A stretch of DNA of 5,760 nucleotides. Source: an uncultured Collinsella sp. (lineage in GTDB: Bacteria > Actinomycetota > Coriobacteriia > Coriobacteriales > Coriobacteriaceae). The translations under genes were made by a program, and so were the position numbers. Shown here in pieces: positions 1 through 5,705 of the stretch. The number at the start of each line of letters is the position of its first letter. Position 1 is the first letter of the stretch. The stretch lies in NCBI GenBank assembly GCA_900546105.1, contig URBP01000105.1, positions 1 through 5,760 of the forward strand. The letters run 5' to 3'. The notes under the pieces are model-generated. The model was given only the letters and a program-made list of their open reading frames with translations. It made no database searches and had not been told where the DNA came from.

Positions 1-613
1 CAAGAAGATCTGGTATGTACCCAGCGGCGTCAACCCCGAGCCCTTTGCCGAGTGGCTGCCCGGTGTTGACCGATCCGACCCCTCAGCGCCGTATATATAT
101 CTAGTACTGGGCAAGCGCGAGTGCTGGAAGTGTCACAAAGAGACCTCGGTCGCGGCCTTCGGCATTCCCTATCGAATCGATGACGACAAGGGCATCGCCA
201 TTGCGCACGCGCCCAACGAAGCCGGGCACATTACCATCGACACGGCCAATGCCAACGCGCTCGCCATTGTTCCCGCTCTTGGCTGCGTCCCGGGCGAGAT
301 CCGCGACTATCTTTCTAAGCGCTGTGGCTACAAACCCGTAGGCGCACGAGCCTCCAAAGCCCCGTCGCTCGGCAACACGTGCACCAGTTGCGACGCGCTG
401 CAAGGCAGCCGCTATCTGTTCGAAGAACCCACGTCCCCGTTTGCCCTCACCGCCATCAACAAGCTGCCGGCACTGGAGTTTGTGCGTGTCGAAGTTGCCG
501 GCGTCTTTGGCGTCCCGGCCACGCGCACCGACTTTGACCAGGCGCTCTTTACCTGGGCACGCGACCATCACGCCAAGTTCCACAAGCAGCTCGGTGAGGG
601 GATTTATTTATAG
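1..613 (+). CDS. Hypothetical protein with two CxxC pairs (5'-partial)
   Basis: An open frame enters from the left edge (first full codon at base 2) and runs 203 codons to a TAG at 611-613. The real start is outside the window. I do not recognise the family. The visible fragment has a hydrophobic strand followed by CWKC (visible residues 41-44) and a second pair, CTSC (127-130), with single cysteines at 95 and 108. The two pairs could form a split zinc-binding site, but that is inference. No signal peptide or membrane segment is visible. The codons are G/C-ending and the residue pattern is natural, unlike the antisense ORF over the same bases, which I discarded. It converges on the minus-strand gene ending at 652, with 38 bases between the two stops and no obvious terminator. 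Confidence 0.75.
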   Translation, partial: KKIWYVPSGVNPEPFAEWLPGVDRSDPSAPYIYLVLGKRECWKCHKETSVAAFGIPYRIDDDKGIAIAHAPNEAGHITIDTANANALAIVPALGCVPGEIRDYLSKRCGYKPVGARASKAPSLGNTCTSCDALQGSRYLFEEPTSPFALTAINKLPALEFVRVEVAGVFGVPATRTDFDQALFTWARDHHAKFHKQLGEGIYL

Positions 614-651
614 GGACAGAGATGCCTTCACAGCCAGCTCCTCCGCATCAC

Positions 652-1008
652 CTATCCCTCGTCGCCGGCGTCGTACACGATATCGAGGCCACAAACAGGG
701 CATTTCTCCTGATACACCGGCATATGAACGCCTGTCCGTTTTCTCACTTCGTCGCTAAGTCTGTCGCACGCATCGATGAACCGAATGTCGAGGCACGGTA
801 TTTGCGAGCCGCAGCAAGGACAGGCGACGACAAACGACCCGCAATCAACTTCTACGCTCGGAAACATTTTGTTGTCTATAAGGGCGCACGGCAGTTTTCC
901 GTACTTCCCCATCGCAATATCGCCTCGCCAGCTCACGTTCGCTCCCCTCTCGCTATACAAATCAGGAAGAGCATGCACCGGCAGGCGTGTGCGAGATTGC
1001 ATCGCCAC
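652..1008 (-). CDS. Zinc-ribbon hypothetical protein, probably the 3' part of a frameshifted gene
   Basis: This is a 118-codon frame with a GTG as its most upstream start (1008-1006) and a TAG stop at 654-652. The C-terminal half carries CPCCG (Cys63, Cys66) and CPVCG (Cys103, Cys106), two knuckles 40 residues apart, which is the usual layout of a zinc ribbon. Cys56, Cys72 and Cys81 are extra. Neither the GTG nor the nearby ATG (1002-1000) has a convincing Shine-Dalgarno sequence, and an in-frame TGA sits four codons upstream of the GTG. The frame overlaps the preceding minus-strand ORF by 76 bases and needs a -1 shift to be joined to it. I therefore read it as the tail of one original protein, with a separate translationally coupled small protein as the alternative. 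Function unknown. Confidence 0.55.
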   Translation of the reverse strand: MAMQSRTRLPVHALPDLYSERGANVSWRGDIAMGKYGKLPCALIDNKMFPSVEVDCGSFVVACPCCGSQIPCLDIRFIDACDRLSDEVRKRTGVHMPVYQEKCPVCGLDIVYDAGDEG

Positions 1009-1502
1009 GCGATCCGATCAAACAGCACGATCGTAAAAGACCGCCAAAGCCAAATTTCATCGTCGGTCGCACCCTGTCCGGCAAACTCAATATCGACGGG
1101 TATGTGCTTCAGATAACTCATGTCGGGCGCAAAACGAGGGTCCGGTCCGCCTTTATGAACAGGACCGTGCAGAACAAACCATCCGTTTTCGGGCTCGAAC
1201 CGCTCAACAAACGCAAGGCCGAGCACCTTATAGCCCACCTCGGTTGCAAATATGACTCCGACTGGGACGTCACATTCCATGCAGTTGAGCATTTTACGGT
1301 TGTAATTCTGGTCTCGAAAACCAACGGTACCCGGCGCTTGAACCGAGTACTTAATGACCCACGTACCATCGTCCAAATAGAGCGGAGGCACATTGTTGAT
1401 GCTCTCGGTTTGCCGCTGGCGCGCTTGTACCCCGCTACCCCACTCCCCTGTATACTGATGTAGCACGTGTTTCATCCGGGCTTGTTGGACCGGGTCGTTC
1501 AT
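933..1502 (-). CDS. Hypothetical protein, probably the 5' part of a frameshifted gene
   Basis: A 189-codon frame runs from ATG 1502-1500 to TGA 935-933. Residues up to about 160 look like an authentic soluble beta-rich protein, with a stretch around GYKVLGLAFVERFEPENGW. The pattern faintly recalls the N-terminal recognition domain of some HNH-type restriction endonucleases. I offer that only as a weak resemblance, and no HNH motif is present. The last ~22 residues are cysteine-rich and hydrophobic and look out of frame, while the overlapping frame 652-1008 continues in more natural style. No Shine-Dalgarno precedes ATG 1502 (the upstream bases read CCCTCCC on this strand) or the alternative ATG at 1475. 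A TAA closes the frame at 1514-1512, so it cannot extend further. The missing ribosome binding site and the odd tail suggest a decaying gene. Confidence 0.55.
   Translation of the reverse strand: MNDPVQQARMKHVLHQYTGEWGSGVQARQRQTESINNVPPLYLDDGTWVIKYSVQAPGTVGFRDQNYNRKMLNCMECDVPVGVIFATEVGYKVLGLAFVERFEPENGWFVLHGPVHKGGPDPRFAPDMSYLKHIPVDIEFAGQGATDDEIWLWRSFTIVLFDRIAWRCNLAHACRCMLFLICIARGERT
1451..1456 (+). promoter_or_regulatory. Possible -10 element for the 1514 gene
   Basis: TATACT matches five of six bases of the sigma-70 type -10 consensus and lies 57 bases ahead of the ATG at 1514. No good -35 is present at 16-18 bases (TTGTAC at 1425-1430 is 20 bases away and matches only half). The site is inside the divergent minus-strand ORF. 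This is weak evidence from sequence match and position only. Confidence 0.25.
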
Positions 1503-1509
1503 GGGAGGG
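1503..1509 (+). promoter_or_regulatory. Ribosome binding site of the 1514 gene
   Basis: GGGAGGG lies four bases before ATG 1514, a strong purine-rich Shine-Dalgarno match that fixes this start. The same bases on the other strand are pyrimidine-rich, so they cannot serve the divergent ORF starting at 1502. Confidence 0.7.
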
Positions 1510-1513
1510 TCTT

Positions 1514-2005
1514 ATGGCTGCTTCGAATCCGCCTAAGGGGAGCGTTTCTTCTTCGTCCATCAAGCCGGTTACGCGCAAGGCCGTGCGTTGCCAGCGCGAG
1601 GTCGCCTGGCTTGTCACACAGGCGGCGGGCAAACTCGTGGCGAACACGGAAGACGTCAATGCGCCCACACCGAGCTTTGTGCTGGCAGCGGCGCTGGATC
1701 GAGTACGCCAGCTGGAACTCGCCGCACAAGAAGACGGCGGCCATCTTGGCTACCAAGACGCTATGGCGCCCGACCTGTTGACCTTTTGTCGCATGACCAA
1801 GTTGCCCGCCGCACCCAATGCGCTTTCGGACGCAGGCTACATGTTTACGCTTTCGGGCGCGGACCTTATCCGCGATATCTACGCATACTGCAGCGAGCTC
1901 GCCGAGCGCCACGTCTTTGGCACGGCTGAAGTCAAACCGGGAAATGTCATCAAGCTGGTTCTCAGGCTGTTCCTGATGGACGGGTTCGGGGCCATGCCGG
2001 CGTAA
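1514..2005 (+). CDS. Hypothetical protein, mostly helical
   Basis: ATG 1514 to TAA 2003-2005, 163 codons. The start is supported by the GGGAGGG site four bases upstream. I do not recognise the family. The N-terminal ~20 residues are Ser/Pro/Lys-rich and probably disordered. The rest is Ala/Leu-rich with predicted helices (for example around WLVTQAAGKLVA and AALDRVRQLELAAQ), and there is a hydrophobic but charged segment near the C terminus (VIKLVLRLFLMDGF). There is no signal peptide, no clear transmembrane helix and no recognisable catalytic motif. It is divergent from the apparently broken minus-strand gene at 1502 and convergent with the AlbA_2 gene ending at 2106. The GC-rich codon use matches the PTS genes further right, so I believe it is translated. 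Function unknown. Confidence 0.7.
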   Translation: MAASNPPKGSVSSSSIKPVTRKAVRCQREVAWLVTQAAGKLVANTEDVNAPTPSFVLAAALDRVRQLELAAQEDGGHLGYQDAMAPDLLTFCRMTKLPAAPNALSDAGYMFTLSGADLIRDIYAYCSELAERHVFGTAEVKPGNVIKLVLRLFLMDGFGAMPA

Positions 2006-2051
2006 GCCGAGTCTTTAGCATCACCGTCGACTGGGCAACAACCGCTTTACC

Positions 2052-2100
2052 TTAGTGGGCGCCAATCGAGGGTCGATTATTGGGTCGCCTCGTCCACTAA
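2052..2100. terminator. Nested stem-loop between convergent genes, possible bidirectional terminator
   Basis: TTAGTGGGCG (2052-2061) pairs with CGTCCACTAA (2091-2100), ten pairs with one G-U when read on the plus strand. Inside sits a second hairpin, AATCGA-GGG-TCGATT (2064-2078). The element lies 46 bases after the plus-strand stop at 2005 and five bases after the minus-strand stop at 2106. That position suits a shared terminator. However, neither side has a good T-tract, so factor-independent termination is unproven. Confidence 0.4.
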
Positions 2101-2105
2101 CGCAT

Positions 2106-3572
2106 TTATTCCACGCGCTCTGACAGTCGATATTTGCGGTTGCGGCTTGTCGACGGCGCCGTGGGCTCAAGCTCGCCTTGAGCAATGAGCGCGTTGACGC
2201 GCGACCTAACCTGGGAAATTGTAAGCCCCGTGCGTTTTGCCAGCTCACGCGTCCCCAGCTCGCCGTAGTGTTTGAGTGCCGTCACAATTAAGCCTCCGCC
2301 ATGATCGACCGGCTCGATCTTTGAACGGTAAAGTACGACCTTGAACCGATCGAACCCCGGGCAGAACAGGGGCTCGGCCAGACCGTGCGCACGCATGGCA
2401 TCGAGCATCATTGGAATGCCCGATCCGTTGCCTTCGGCAGGAGAGCCCGCACCGTCGGGCAATGGAACAAGCGACATGAGCTTCACAAGCGTCGCATTGC
2501 GACATCGGGAGCTGCCGTCAAACAGGTTCTCGCGAGTCTTTCCTCCGTATAGGCCGCCGGGGTTCACCACCTCGATACGATCGTCAAAAACGTCGACGGC
2601 GATCGATTGCCCACAGAACCGATTCCCGTATTCCCTGTGGATAACCGCGTTGGCGATTGCCTCACGCAGGACCTCCTCGGGAATCTCCAGCGAGTCGATA
2701 CGCGAAATGCCTTGGACGGTCACGGTGCGGCGCAGGTTTTTGGCGACAGCCGCGACAGCATCCGAAATCATCTCGCCCAACGTTCCCTCGCAGATCGTAC
2801 GGTCCATGAACCTCAACGACCCCGCCGCGCCCTTCTGCGTTCCGGCATAGACCGCCACATCGATAAAGAGCTTGGGATAGAACTGCTGAGGATAGGCACC
2901 CGCAGCCAGGAGCCCGGCTTTAGTGACATTGCCCTGGGAGTCGAGGAAATTCAGGCGCTCCAGCTTCGTTTTCTTGTCCGGCGCGTCGCGCATCGCACGG
3001 GGTGTCAGTGAGAAAGCACGCTCTATCGTGCGGTCGACCAGGGCCTCGTCAAGATCGCCTGCGACCGCGCCGGGCACTGCATCGCGATCACTGGGGCTCG
3101 TCCGTTCATACGATGACAAGGACAGGACCTCGGTCGACGAGAGCGGAACATCTTTGTCGTCGATGCGTTTGTAGCTGCCGCCTTGAGCGCCCCGCTCTAT
3201 GACATAACAAGGCTTGCTCGACGGGTCGAGCTCCTCAATCGTGATGACCAGAACCACGGTGCCCTGGAGCTCCACGCGTTCAATGGTGTATTTGGGCGGA
3301 TTGGCCAGTTTTCCGCGACCGCCGGCATCACCCATGCCCGCTACGAATTGGTTGAGCACCTTCTCGGTCTCAAAGTTCTCAACCGGGACAAAGCCCGCGC
3401 GCTCGCTCACGCCGAGCACGATAATTCCGCCAGCGGTATTCGCGAATGCGCTAACTGTTTCCCATACGTCGCGGGAAAGCGTCGTGGCGCTCTCCTTGAC
3501 CTCGACGTTAAGATCGTCCGAGCCCATGCGCCTTAAAGACTCGAGCAGACCGGTCAGCTCGTTTTCGTTCAT
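2106..3572 (-). CDS. AlbA_2 / GHKL-like ATP-binding protein with C-terminal winged helix (putative regulator)
   Basis: A 488-codon gene. Two ATGs are in frame, 3578 and 3572. AAAGGA at 3585-3580 is one base from the first and seven from the second, so I choose 3572 (protein begins MNENELTG). Domains in order: an AlbA_2/Schlafen-type domain, about residues 8-145, with the hallmark SAFANTAGGIIVLGV (41-55) and SYKRI (133-137); then an ATPase-like region of the kind found in the 'divergent AAA-4' family. The latter has LREAIANAVIHREY (303-316), whose Asn fits a GHKL N-box, then DDRIEVVNPGGLYGG (331-345) and EGNGSGIPMM (381-390). A winged helix-turn-helix follows at about 429-472 (ELAKRTGLTISQVRSRVNAL). 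Length and order fit proteins usually annotated as ATP-binding protein or putative transcriptional regulator. The biochemical role of the family is poorly defined. Its leader contains the TTATCTCTCRT array, which suggests but does not show autoregulation. Confidence 0.9.
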   Translation of the reverse strand: MNENELTGLLESLRRMGSDDLNVEVKESATTLSRDVWETVSAFANTAGGIIVLGVSERAGFVPVENFETEKVLNQFVAGMGDAGGRGKLANPPKYTIERVELQGTVVLVITIEELDPSSKPCYVIERGAQGGSYKRIDDKDVPLSSTEVLSLSSYERTSPSDRDAVPGAVAGDLDEALVDRTIERAFSLTPRAMRDAPDKKTKLERLNFLDSQGNVTKAGLLAAGAYPQQFYPKLFIDVAVYAGTQKGAAGSLRFMDRTICEGTLGEMISDAVAAVAKNLRRTVTVQGISRIDSLEIPEEVLREAIANAVIHREYGNRFCGQSIAVDVFDDRIEVVNPGGLYGGKTRENLFDGSSRCRNATLVKLMSLVPLPDGAGSPAEGNGSGIPMMLDAMRAHGLAEPLFCPGFDRFKVVLYRSKIEPVDHGGGLIVTALKHYGELGTRELAKRTGLTISQVRSRVNALIAQGELEPTAPSTSRNRKYRLSERVE

Positions 3573-3579
3573 CTGCATG

Positions 3580-3585
3580 TCCTTT
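3580..3585 (-). promoter_or_regulatory. Ribosome binding site deciding the AlbA_2 start
   Basis: On the minus strand AAAGGA is followed after one base by ATG (3578) and after seven bases by a second in-frame ATG (3572). Only the second spacing is normal, so the start at 3572 is preferred. Confidence 0.6.
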
Positions 3586-3634
3586 CGCTCGGCCCGGCGG
3601 AGAATGCCACGAATAGATTTCCTTCGTCTCTCAG

Positions 3635-3676
3635 TTATCTCTCGTAATTATCTCTCATCTTACTGCTATCTCTCAT
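3635..3676 (+). repeat. Repeat cluster 1: three direct TTATCTCTCRT repeats
   Basis: Three 11-bp units: TTATCTCTCGT (3635-3645), TTATCTCTCAT (3648-3658) and CTATCTCTCAT (3666-3676), with start-to-start spacings of 13 and 18. The third unit is followed by the inverted half AGAGATA (3680-3686), forming a perfect 7-bp inverted repeat with TATCTCT (3667-3673), and then by the inverted core GAGAGAT (3690-3696). A degenerate fourth unit, TCGTCTCTCAG, precedes at 3624-3634. Repetition with fixed spacing upstream of a winged-helix gene is typical of operator sites. Confidence 0.75.
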
Positions 3677-3761
3677 ATTAGAGATAATTGAGAGATGAAA
3701 GATAATATGTCTGCCATCTGTTTCATGTAAACATGTTTTTGCTGATAGAACAATCAGTATT

Positions 3762-3787
3762 GAGACAATACCATGATTGCTTGTCTC
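3762..3787. repeat. Inverted repeat GAGACAA / TTGTCTC
   Basis: Perfect 7-bp inverted repeat, GAGACAA (3762-3768) and TTGTCTC (3781-3787), separated by 12 bases, midway between the two repeat clusters. The spacing would suit a dimeric DNA-binding protein. Chance occurrence in AT-rich DNA is possible. Confidence 0.4.
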
Positions 3788-3799
3788 TTTGCTGCTCAG

Positions 3800-3841
3800 T
3801 TATCTCTCATATTTATCTCTCGTCTTTCGGTTATCTCTCAT
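3800..3841 (+). repeat. Repeat cluster 2: three direct TTATCTCTCRT repeats
   Basis: TTATCTCTCAT (3800-3810), TTATCTCTCGT (3813-3823) and TTATCTCTCAT (3831-3841) have the same 13 and 18 base spacings as cluster 1, and CTCAG or TCAG precedes the first unit in both. An inverted copy, ACGAGAGAT, follows at 3860-3868. Outside the 11-bp units the two clusters differ at many positions, so unit sequence and spacing look selectively kept. The first and third units are 31 bp apart, close to three helical turns. Confidence 0.75.
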
Positions 3842-3923
3842 ATTAGTGACGAATGAGAAACGAGAGATGCGTGAGTGGTGCATGGGCGTGGATTATTGGA
3901 CGGTCGGAAAATCCCTCAAACAA

Positions 3924-3957
3924 AAAACGGGGCCGGCCTTACGCCGAGCCCCGTTTT
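3924..3957 (-). terminator. Intrinsic terminator of the PTS operon
   Basis: AAAACGGGGC (3924-3933) pairs perfectly with GCCCCGTTTT (3948-3957), and an inner CGGC / GCCG extension closes on a five-base loop. Read on the minus strand, the GC-rich stem ends in TTTTTT followed by GTTT, a classic U-tract. It lies 45 bases after the EIID stop and ends the PTS transcript ahead of the repeat region. Confidence 0.9.
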
Positions 3958-4002
3958 CAAACGGTCAGTTAGTTATCCAACGCGCGAGCATAGCAGTCAA
4001 CA

Positions 4003-4851
4003 TTACGCCGCCGCGAACACTCCCAAGCCCGTTCCGATGATGCAGATTGCGAAGATGCCCAAGATGATCCAAATGGTCTTGACGCCCTTTTTATAGAGGG
4101 CAACGCAAGCGAACGTTGCCAGCAAGGGCAGCAGACCGGGGAAGATCGAATCGAACAGATCCTGCAGGACAATCTCCGAACCACCCACGTCAAAGGTCAA
4201 AGCCGTGGACAGCGAGACCTGTGCCGCAATCATGGCGCCGATAACGGTCATTCCGAGAACACCGGCAGCATGCGTCATGCGAGACATAAGGTTGCTCTCT
4301 TCGGACTGCTGCAAAAACTTGGTTCCCAAGTCGTAACCCAGATGGGCGGCGACGATACGCGTTGCAAAGTTAATCACGGAGTAGATGAGCGCGTACACGA
4401 TGGGGCCGAGCGGGTTGCCCGTCGAAGCGATGCCAATACCAATGCCGGCGGCAACCACGCGGAACGTACCCCAGTAGAACGAATCGCCGATGCCGGAAAG
4501 CGGTCCCATGAGGCCGACCTTCATGGCGTTAATCGAGGACGTGTCGAAGTTCTTATCGGCAGCCGCCTGCTCTTCCATCGAAACCGTTAGACCGGCTACA
4601 AACGGAAGCACATGAGGCGTGATGTTAAAGAACTCGGTATGGCGATCGAGCGCCGCATAGTAATCGTCGTCGTTGGGATAGATCTTTCGCAGGGGCTTCT
4701 GAATGGTGTACATGAAGCCCATTGCCATCATCTTGTCGTACGACTGCGAGCACTGGCTCGTAAACTGGCGAAGGAACATGCTCCGATACATATCGGGAGT
4801 CATAATCGCGTCCTTCTTGGCCTCTTTGAGGTCGGTGTTCTGGATAGCCAT
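4003..4851 (-). CDS. PTS mannose/fructose/sorbose family EIID
   Basis: 282 codons, ATG 4851 to TAA 4005-4003, full length for EIID (usually about 270-300). EIID is an inner-membrane subunit that with EIIC forms the sugar channel of mannose-class phosphotransferase systems. Family marks seen here: RQFTSQCSQSYDKMMAMGFM-type N-terminal region (about 29-47), IQKPLRKIYP (50-59), FFNITPHVLPFVAGLTVSMEEQ (split over 74-95), the hallmark GLMGPLSGIGDS (113-124), and a hydrophobic C-terminal segment (roughly 255-280) preceded by YKKGVKTIW. Its ATG overlaps the EIIC stop by one base (TAATG), and AGGAGG sits seven bases upstream inside the EIIC C-terminal codons, so translation is probably coupled. It is the last gene before the terminator at 3924-3957. 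Substrate cannot be read from this subunit. Confidence 0.95.
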   Translation of the reverse strand: MAIQNTDLKEAKKDAIMTPDMYRSMFLRQFTSQCSQSYDKMMAMGFMYTIQKPLRKIYPNDDDYYAALDRHTEFFNITPHVLPFVAGLTVSMEEQAAADKNFDTSSINAMKVGLMGPLSGIGDSFYWGTFRVVAAGIGIGIASTGNPLGPIVYALIYSVINFATRIVAAHLGYDLGTKFLQQSEESNLMSRMTHAAGVLGMTVIGAMIAAQVSLSTALTFDVGGSEIVLQDLFDSIFPGLLPLLATFACVALYKKGVKTIWIILGIFAICIIGTGLGVFAAA

Positions 4852-5624
4852 TAGAAGTCCTCCTCTTCATCTGCAGCAACCGTCTGCGGACCGGACGAGC
4901 CCTCGCGGAAGGCCAGGAGCAGCGCGACGCAAATGGCAGCTGCGGCGACGCCGACCACGTCCATCTTGAGGTAGATGACCATAATGAAGCCCAGGAACAG
5001 CCAGGGAAGGAGCTTGTTATCGCCCATGGTCCTGATAAGAAGAGCGAAGCCGATGCAGACCATGACGCCGGACGCAACGTTGAGGCCGTCCATCACAAAC
5101 TGCGGAATCGCGTTGAGCGCATTGTTGATAAGGTCGGCACCAAAGAACAGTGAGCCAAACACCAGCAGTGCAGACGGAATGCCAATCGACAGCGGCACGA
5201 TAGTCAGATGGTACAGATTCGCCTTGGCAAGATCGCGATTTGCCAGAGCGGTCTCAATCTTCTTGCAGGCAAAGGCACCCGGAACGGCGTAGCAGAAGTT
5301 GCGCCACACCTGAAGGAAGACGGAGACGGGAAGAGCGAGCGCGACGGCAGTTGCCGTGCCCGTACCCGTAATGACGGCAAACGCGCAGCCAAGCACGCCG
5401 GAGGCATAGACCTCGGGAGGAACCGCCGCGCCGACCATGATGGCGCCCATGAACATGGACTCCAAAGCCGCGCCGACGATAACGCCCTGCTGGACATCGC
5501 CAAGGATCAAGCCGACAAACAGGCTCGTAAACAGCGGACGACCAAGCATCGTAATGCCAAATAATTGCTCGTCCATGGACGCAATAAATGCGACCAGTGC
5601 AACTAGAAGATACTGGACAACCAT
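4851..5624 (-). CDS. PTS mannose/fructose/sorbose family EIIC
   Basis: 257 codons from ATG 5624 to TAA 4853-4851. A TTG at 5633 would add three residues but has no spaced ribosome binding site, whereas GGGG lies about nine bases before ATG 5624. The gene encodes the polytopic EIIC permease subunit. The N-terminal helix holds the family pattern ALVAFIASMDEQL (9-21), followed by GRPLFTSLFVGLILGD (28-43) and GAALESMFMGAIMVGAAVPPE (51-71, broken across helices). Several further hydrophobic helices follow up to about residue 245, and the tail is acidic (ending EEEDF). The length fits the family (about 250-270). It is directly followed by EIID. The gene upstream does not look like EIIB, so the order is not the common A-B-C-D run at this point. 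Confidence 0.95.
   Translation of the reverse strand: MVVQYLLVALVAFIASMDEQLFGITMLGRPLFTSLFVGLILGDVQQGVIVGAALESMFMGAIMVGAAVPPEVYASGVLGCAFAVITGTGTATAVALALPVSVFLQVWRNFCYAVPGAFACKKIETALANRDLAKANLYHLTIVPLSIGIPSALLVFGSLFFGADLINNALNAIPQFVMDGLNVASGVMVCIGFALLIRTMGDNKLLPWLFLGFIMVIYLKMDVVGVAAAAICVALLLAFREGSSGPQTVAADEEEDF
4859..4864 (-). promoter_or_regulatory. Ribosome binding site of EIID inside EIIC
   Basis: A perfect AGGAGG encoded within the acidic C-terminal codons of EIIC lies seven bases before the EIID ATG. The stop and start overlap (TAATG), which points to translational coupling and balanced EIIC:EIID synthesis. Confidence 0.8.
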
Positions 5625-5645
5625 TTCGATCAACCCCAGAAACAG

Positions 5646-5684
5646 GTCTGCAGGCGAGGCATTCTGCGCAGCTCGCCTGCAGAC
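5646..5684 (-). ncRNA. Strong intercistronic hairpin upstream of EIIC
   Basis: GTCTGCAGGCGAG (5646-5658) and CTCGCCTGCAGAC (5672-5684) form a perfect 13-bp inverted repeat with a 13-base loop, between the stop at 5706 and the EIIC start at 5624. On the minus-strand transcript it is followed by CTGTTTCTGG, not a clean U-tract. A processing or stabilising mRNA element or a weak attenuator is therefore more likely than a full terminator. It is a structured mRNA element rather than a demonstrated independent RNA. Confidence 0.6.
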
Positions 5685-5705
5685 AACCGCAGCAATTTGA
5701 GAGGA

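Larger units (their letters stand above)
3573..3923. other. AT-rich non-coding regulatory region
   Basis: About 350 bases without a credible gene, between the AlbA_2 start and the PTS terminator. It is visibly richer in A/T than the flanking genes. It holds two repeat clusters (3635-3676 and 3800-3841), inverted copies of their core at 3690-3696 and 3862-3868, the palindrome AAACATGTTT (3729-3738), an inverted repeat GAGACAA / TTGTCTC (3762-3768 and 3781-3787), and the AlbA_2 ribosome binding site. It probably contains the AlbA_2 promoter, but I cannot fix a convincing -35/-10 pair. Confidence 0.7.

Noticed and set aside
101..583. Minus-strand ORF of 160 codons
   Set aside because: Low-complexity Gly/Arg/Ala-rich translation, antisense to the edge-crossing plus frame with CxxC pairs; typical shadow in GC-rich DNA.
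933..1020. Programmed -1 ribosomal frameshift signal
   Set aside because: No X XXY YYZ slippery heptamer or clear downstream pseudoknot was seen in the overlap; mutation or sequence error is simpler.
987..1463. Plus-strand ORF of 158 codons opposite the minus-strand gene
   Set aside because: It is antisense to the frame with the more natural protein pattern (YKVLGLAFVERFE stretch), has no Shine-Dalgarno and no recognisable motif.
3724..3740. CATGT-AA-ACATG followed by TTTTT as a plus-strand terminator
   Set aside because: The two-base loop is too small and the stem has only five weak pairs; also no plus-strand gene ends upstream of it.
3635..3841. CRISPR array or plasmid-type iteron origin
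   Set aside because: Repeats are only 11 bp with 2-7 base gaps and no spacers; there is no replication initiator or cas gene nearby, so an operator array fits better.
3777..4040. Plus-strand ORF of 87 codons across the repeat region and PTS terminator
   Set aside because: It is built from translated repeats (SYLSYLSL), crosses the intrinsic terminator and the end of EIID antisense, and lacks a ribosome binding site.
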